Shown here: piece by piece, positions 20,891 to 25,145 of the stretch
Layout: each line of letters starts with the position of its first letter
How positions within the stretch are numbered: position 1 is the first letter of the stretch
Assembly: GCA_001970855.1 (NCBI GenBank)
Contig: LSSN01003136.1
Span: forward strand, 1 to 25,145
Source of the DNA: Smittium culicis
Lineage: Eukaryota; Kickxellomycota; Harpellomycetes; Harpellales; Legeriomycetaceae
DNA length: 25,145 bases
Reading direction: 5' to 3'
Position numbers and translations under genes: made by a program
The notes under the pieces: model-generated
What the model saw: the letters and a program-made list of their open reading frames with translations, nothing else
Databases searched by the model: none
What the model was told of the DNA's origin: nothing

Positions 20891-21640
20891 ATGAAAATAA
20901 ACATAATCTCTTTCAAAGTATATAAATATGCGATGAGTCAAAAATTTACTGAAGAATCAAAAGATGTTAAATGTGAAATGTTAGCAAAATTCTTCAAGAG
21001 TAATGGATACAGGCAAATAAAATATTTTGTTGGATTTGAAATTGATCTACATTTTATAGTTAAAAATTTCAAAAAATTGAAGCCTAATGAGATTGTTAAC
21101 CTAAAGAACTTTACTGAAATATCATTCTAGTTTTTGGCTGTATGCGGCTTCGAGCGTGCAAGTGAAGTTCACAGAACCTACGATTTGAAGGCTTACATTT
21201 CATATTCATCAGTTAATCTAGCTAATGTTTTCCTGAAAGAAAAAAAAATAAGAATGGTATATTGAGAGACTCTCTGTGATCAAAGTGCATCCAAATTATC
21301 TGATTTGTTGGCCATTGGCCTATAAATTATACGAAGATAATATTGAAAGCTTAGCTTTCATGTGCCCTTATTTTAATTTTAAGTCTATAATTTTAGTCAT
21401 TAGTTCAGATGTTTTGATTTTAAAACTAAAACCCTATCAGTAGAAACCATTTTAGGAAATGGAAAATAAATAGCTAAATTAATTGTAGATGAAGGGGGGA
21501 TATCTATATCAGGAGCTATTGGAGCTACATTAGCGGCTAATATAAGAATTCCTTCGTAAATAAATACTTCATACTCTTTTTGGTCGGACTATTATATGAT
21601 CAACTGAGCTCAAAGACCGATAGTTGATTGATATTAAATG
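20891..21640 (+). pseudogene. Tyrosine recombinase remnant (DIRS/Crypton type)
   Basis: The first frame (20891-21130) includes ESKDVKCEMLAKFFKSNGYR and stops at a TAG, after which the same frame resumes: FLAVCGFERASEVHR, with the first catalytic-type Arg at 21155-21157 (family GxRxSxLxxL). Next, in another frame, IKVHPNYLICWPLAYKLYED (about 21278-21335) matches the CPVxALxxY block. Then PLSVETIL and, from about 21494, GGISISGAIGATLAANIRIPS and FWSDYY, the region of the C-terminal HxxR...W box. The His and Arg of HxxR are not evident and the nucleophilic Tyr is uncertain. Several stops and shifts make it a pseudogene. Confidence 0.72.
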
Positions 21641-21650
21641 GTTGAGGAAA

Positions 21651-23240
21651 TTTATTTAGCCAAGATCACTCATTTCTCATTAGATCATTAAGAAAAGAAC
21701 ATAATATACAAAAAAGTTATCATTACAGTATTTATATTATAAAATCAATTTTAATTCAATTTATTCCATTTTTAGATTTTCTAACAATTTTTAATTTCGA
21801 TTAATTATCTAATAAAGTTGATAGCTCTAAATAAATTTCCTCTACATATATTATATCAGTCAATTCTTGTTCTTTGTACCCGATTAAAGTTTACATTAAT
21901 ATCATTACTCTGATACTAGTTAATTTTTTTAGTTTTTTTTTAATGAACATGAATTTTATCGCAAAGAAATCGTCATGAAAGTGTATTCAATATTAAAAAA
22001 AAATTAGCTAAAATTTGTGCAATATATAAAGTAGTAGTTAATTATCAGACTTTGGGAAAAATTGAATTCAAAATAGTTATTTTGATATTTTTGCAATTGC
22101 CTAGATTTAATTTTTAAATAAAATATTCATTCAAAAAAAAATCCATTTTAAGAATTATGATTTAATATTACTGTTGTTGAAAATAAAATTATAAAATCCT
22201 CAATTAGTTAGAATAAAATCAGTTTATTATCTATATTCGATATATTATTGCTTTCAATACTAGATGATTTTATTTTCACCAATCTCGTAATATAGATAAG
22301 TAAATCGTTAATTGGGGTTCTATTACAAATGGAGCAAAAATTAAAATATTATTTTTTTTCTAGATATTGCTAAAAATTATCGTATTAAATATATCTATAA
22401 TAAAAAATTAATTAAGCACATAAAAAATTATTATTCCGTTTTCTTTAATTGAAATATAAAAAAATAAATCTTGAGTTAATCTTCTGATTAGATGAAAATG
22501 GTATATATTAATTTTATATTATATTTTTTTAAAGCTAAAAAAAAACTTAAACCATTATCAGTTTTCTTTGAAAAAAGTACAAATAATTAAATCTCAATAT
22601 CAATATTATGAAGCTGGTAAAATGGCTTTGAGTAAATATCATAAACATGATACAATGAAACTTCATCCTAATTTGTCTAACCCTGGTCAAAAATATATAC
22701 TTTATATTAAAAATCAACATTTTTCAAATATTCAAATGATATTAATGAATTATTACATATGTTAAAAAGTCAACACTTTTTGTTGTGATCTTTGAGGCTT
22801 TTTGTTGTTTATTGAGGCTAAGGTTCGAAATATTAATTATGAAAATTAATTTCACAATTAAAAGGCAAATATTTCTTGTTTGAATATGTTTGGTTTCGCA
22901 TAATATTATGATTTTAATAATTTTAAAGATTTTTGTGTTTATTTTATTTAAAATTGCATAGTAAAGAAAATAGTTATTTTTTACTTATCAATTTTTTATT
23001 TACGCACTAGTGTAGGTGTAAATGTTTATCGAGTACTGTAAAGTAGAAGTTATGACTAAAATTTTCCCGCAGAAGTAGAAAAATATTTATGGAAAATTAT
23101 AGAATCCGTTATTCAGATGAGCTTTGATAAAATTTTTGGGCTTAATAAAGATACAAATAAACCCGCATCTATTACCATTATTTTTATTTTTATTATAATA
23201 TTTTTCCATTGAGCGAATTTATTATTTTATATTTTGTTAA
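21651..23240. other. AT-rich spacer with one coding-like scrap
   Basis: No complete gene. The only stretch with coding-like codon use is the short frame at about 22571-22765 (+), listed separately. Any right terminal repeat of the DIRS element would lie at the left-hand end here, but none was defined. Confidence 0.45.
22571..22765 (+). CDS. Short coding-like fragment, unrecognised
   Basis: About 64 codons ending in TAA. The frame has no ATG at its beginning; the first internal ATG is at 22623. Codon use (KMALSKYHKHDTMKLHPNL, then SNPGQKYILYIKN) looks protein-like and unlike the surrounding spacer, so it may be an internal piece of an old gene or transposon. No family motif was recognised, and it is too short for a firm call. 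Confidence 0.2.
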   Translation, partial: KKVQIIKSQYQYYEAGKMALSKYHKHDTMKLHPNLSNPGQKYILYIKNQHFSNIQMILMNYYIC

Positions 23241-23429
23241 CCCTTTCTCGTTATACACTCTTTAAAAAAATTTATTTAATGATTCAATTATGATTTAAAA
23301 GCAGGCTTATTATTTGTATTTTTTTAAAAATACACCAATATTTCTTGAAGCCTAGGGATTAAAGTATTTTAATTGAACTCTGTTGGCTATATCTTGTGGG
23401 TCAAAAATTGACTACCGCCCGGGAAAGGG
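23241..23429 (+). mobile_element. 189-bp piggyBac-type MITE, copy 2
   Basis: It starts CCCTTTCTCG and ends CGGGAAAGGG, with TTAA on each side (23237-23240 and 23430-23433). It has the same length as 9241-9429 and aligns without gaps. The left end has one change from a perfect inverted repeat (T for C at position 8). A small hairpin, GTC-AAAAATT-GAC, lies near the right end. It is non-coding. Confidence 0.88.
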
Positions 23430-23433
23430 TTAA

Positions 23434-24742
23434 AGCGATTATTGTTATGTATCAACGGATAGTAGGATAAAACTGGTGTCAAATTTCCTAAATATTATTA
23501 TATAATTAAAATTAAAGCTATGGTTTTTATAACAGCCCTTGATCAATCGGAAATTCTGACTTCAGAATAGAGATTTAATTCTCCATATTATTTAAAGATT
23601 CGACGTATATAATATTCTTCTGGGGAATAGAGCTATAATTACTAGATGCTTTTGTTGGTGGTGCAAATTAATCAAACTTGGATTTCGCACTATATAATTT
23701 ATTTGATAAAATTTAAATAAATATATCCATAATAAAATTAATTCTTAAAAGCAGCAAAATTATAATAGAAAAATTTACGCTGATATAAATAATCTCCTAA
23801 ATTTATATTTTTTTAAAAAAAAATGATAAAAATTGATATCAGATGAATTTTATCTTTTTTTAAATTGATTCTTTTCTTTGTGTGATGATACTAGAAACTA
23901 ACGAGAAAAGTAAATTAAGGATTTAAATTTGTGCAAGGGACAAAAAAAACAAATTATTAGATCAGGTAAATTCTTCTGCAAATTCATCAGCTAAAAAACT
24001 AATGGAATTGAAACCAAGAATTCAAACAAAAGATCATCCAGAAATAGACTCAAAAATCTAATAAGATATTAGACAAATATTATGACAAGTGTTCGCTTTT
24101 TTTTTTTTCCTATTTCATTATTAAATATTTTACAAAAAATCATTTTTATTGAAATTATAAAGCGCACACCATTTATTAAAGGTAAGAATAGAAATTAATT
24201 CAATTAGATGTAGTCGAATCGTTAACTCGTGTATTTTGAGTATTATATTTAGCATCGGATTTTCATAATAAGGTTGGCTTTGCCCAATAAACAAGATAAT
24301 AATTTTTATTTGACTTATTTGCTCTAATTTAATTTTTGGGTTTTACTGTAATTTTTTCTATTTGATATTTGGTTACAGTGAAACAAAGACACATACTCGC
24401 TTTTTTTTAAAATTCCTTGGTGGTTAGAAGTTGAATGTTTGATCATACGTTTCAAAATTGTTAATTTTGCTTCAAAAGGATAAATAGGAATAGTTGAATC
24501 GAATTTCTTTTTAACCTTTAGATTAATTAAGTAAAAAATTTCCACGTGATATTGGTAAAATACAATAAATTATAGATTATTTTATTTAAGATTCGGATTA
24601 TTTATGTTGAAGTTTTAATGAAGCTGTTAGCTAAAAATATAACTTGTTTTAATGAAAGCTGATGCTTTTATTCTAAAAAACCCTCGGAAGTTTACGATTA
24701 CTATAGGCTTTAGCATTTCATAAATACTTTAGCTGTGTATAA
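23434..24742. other. AT-rich spacer
   Basis: No gene can be supported. A short open stretch at about 23967-24062 (+) reads NSSANSSAKKLMELKPRIQ-like, and a minus-strand frame at 24324-24545 contains FEAKLTILKRMIKHSTSNH, faintly like a FLYWCH/MULE zinc-finger segment with Cys replaced. Neither is strong enough to call. Confidence 0.4.
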
Positions 24743-24865
24743 CCCTTTCCGAGGCAAGCACTTTTAAACTAATTTAAAATTTGTAATTGGATAAGCCATA
24801 TTATATCTATTCTTTATTGGATATTTAAAATTCATCGGCCAATAATTTATTACTGTCTAATATTT
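24743..24865 (+). mobile_element. Diverged partial relative of the 189-bp MITE
   Basis: The left end CCCTTTCC is preceded by ATAA (24739-24742), as in copy 1. An internal stretch, CGGCCAATAATTTATTACTG, loosely matches the right-hand part of the other two copies. No CGGGAAAGGG right end follows at the expected distance, so it is either truncated or a different subfamily. Confidence 0.4.
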
Positions 24866-25145
24866 ATTTATAATGTTGTCGTTTGGTTGGGTAACTTTTT
24901 TCCTCCTGGTTGAGTATAAAGGAACATAAATTCTATTTCTAGAAAGATTTGGAAGATGAAAAGAATAAAAAAGAAACTCGTGTGAAACTTCTAGAATATA
25001 AGCGGAAACATGCTATTGGCTGATAAATATCAGGTTTGAAATTAGTAATTAGAAATTTATTCTTTCTGGTTAACGATTGGTGTTTAAAAGCCAAGCATTG
25101 CACAAATAAGAAAAGCTTCTAAATTTCTATTGTTTCTTCTAAATT
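24866..25145. other. Spacer at the window edge
   Basis: No gene can be called. A short open stretch (about 24943-25023, +) reads RKDLEDEKNKKETRVKLLEY and looks protein-like, but it is cut by stops and has no context. Confidence 0.35.

Larger units (their letters stand above)
18400..21650 (+). mobile_element. Decayed DIRS-type tyrosine-recombinase retrotransposon
   Basis: Several broken coding segments in one orientation occur in the order expected of DIRS elements: gag-like segment with a CCHC-like knuckle (18470-18731), reverse transcriptase (about 18980-19720), RNase H (about 19800-20045), a Pro-rich segment with SPPGIIYH near 20463-20490, and a tyrosine recombinase (20891-21640). DIRS elements integrate with a tyrosine recombinase in place of a DDE integrase, and the HIN motif after the RNase H is typical of them. 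Every segment carries stops or frameshifts, so the copy is dead. The characteristic inverted or split terminal repeats were not identified, so the ends are approximate. Confidence 0.8.

Noticed and set aside
22820..22835. GGTTCGAA resembling a tRNA B box
   Set aside because: No A box, acceptor stem or cloverleaf can be built around it.

Overview
The window looks like nuclear DNA of an AT-rich fungus. The base composition is roughly three quarters A+T. Genes are split by short introns of 77-221 bp with GT...AG ends, poly-T acceptors and, in one case, a yeast-style TACTAAC branch site. One gene encodes the fungal-specific transcription factor middle homology region. I cannot place the lineage from sequence alone; an early-diverging, AT-rich filamentous fungus is a guess.

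The first 7.3 kb is the genic part. An unrecognised serine-rich protein (about 2050-2628, +) converges on a four-exon V-ATPase subunit D gene (VMA8, 4014 to 2814, -). Behind it, on the same strand, lies a three-exon transcription-factor-type gene (7323 to 4991, -). Its reading frame and its conserved family motif are both restored only if a 13-nt microexon at 6525-6513 is included. No stable RNA genes or CRISPR arrays were seen.

From about 8 kb to the end the window is a graveyard of mobile elements in very AT-rich DNA. (1) Two gap-free, exactly 189-bp non-autonomous elements (9241-9429 and 23241-23429) have CCCTTTCYCG...CGGGAAAGGG ends. One is flanked by TTAA and the other by ATAA, which suggests piggyBac-type MITEs; a third, partial relative starts at 24743. 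(2) A Mutator-like (MULE) transposon of about 2.7 kb (10848-13525) has terminal inverted repeats of about 135 bp and a frameshifted transposase relic. (3) A decayed DIRS-type tyrosine-recombinase retrotransposon (about 18.4-21.65 kb, +) keeps recognisable pieces in order: gag-like segment, CCHC-like knuckle, reverse transcriptase, RNase H and tyrosine recombinase. (4) A short DDE-transposase-like scrap lies at 17268-17364. The rest is AT-rich spacer in which I can support nothing.

Functionally, VMA8 is a housekeeping proton-pump stalk subunit and the neighbouring gene a probable regulator; nothing shows that they work together. The transposon half consists of inactive copies, informative mainly for how they decayed (a 29-bp tandem duplication, in-frame stops, lost catalytic residues).
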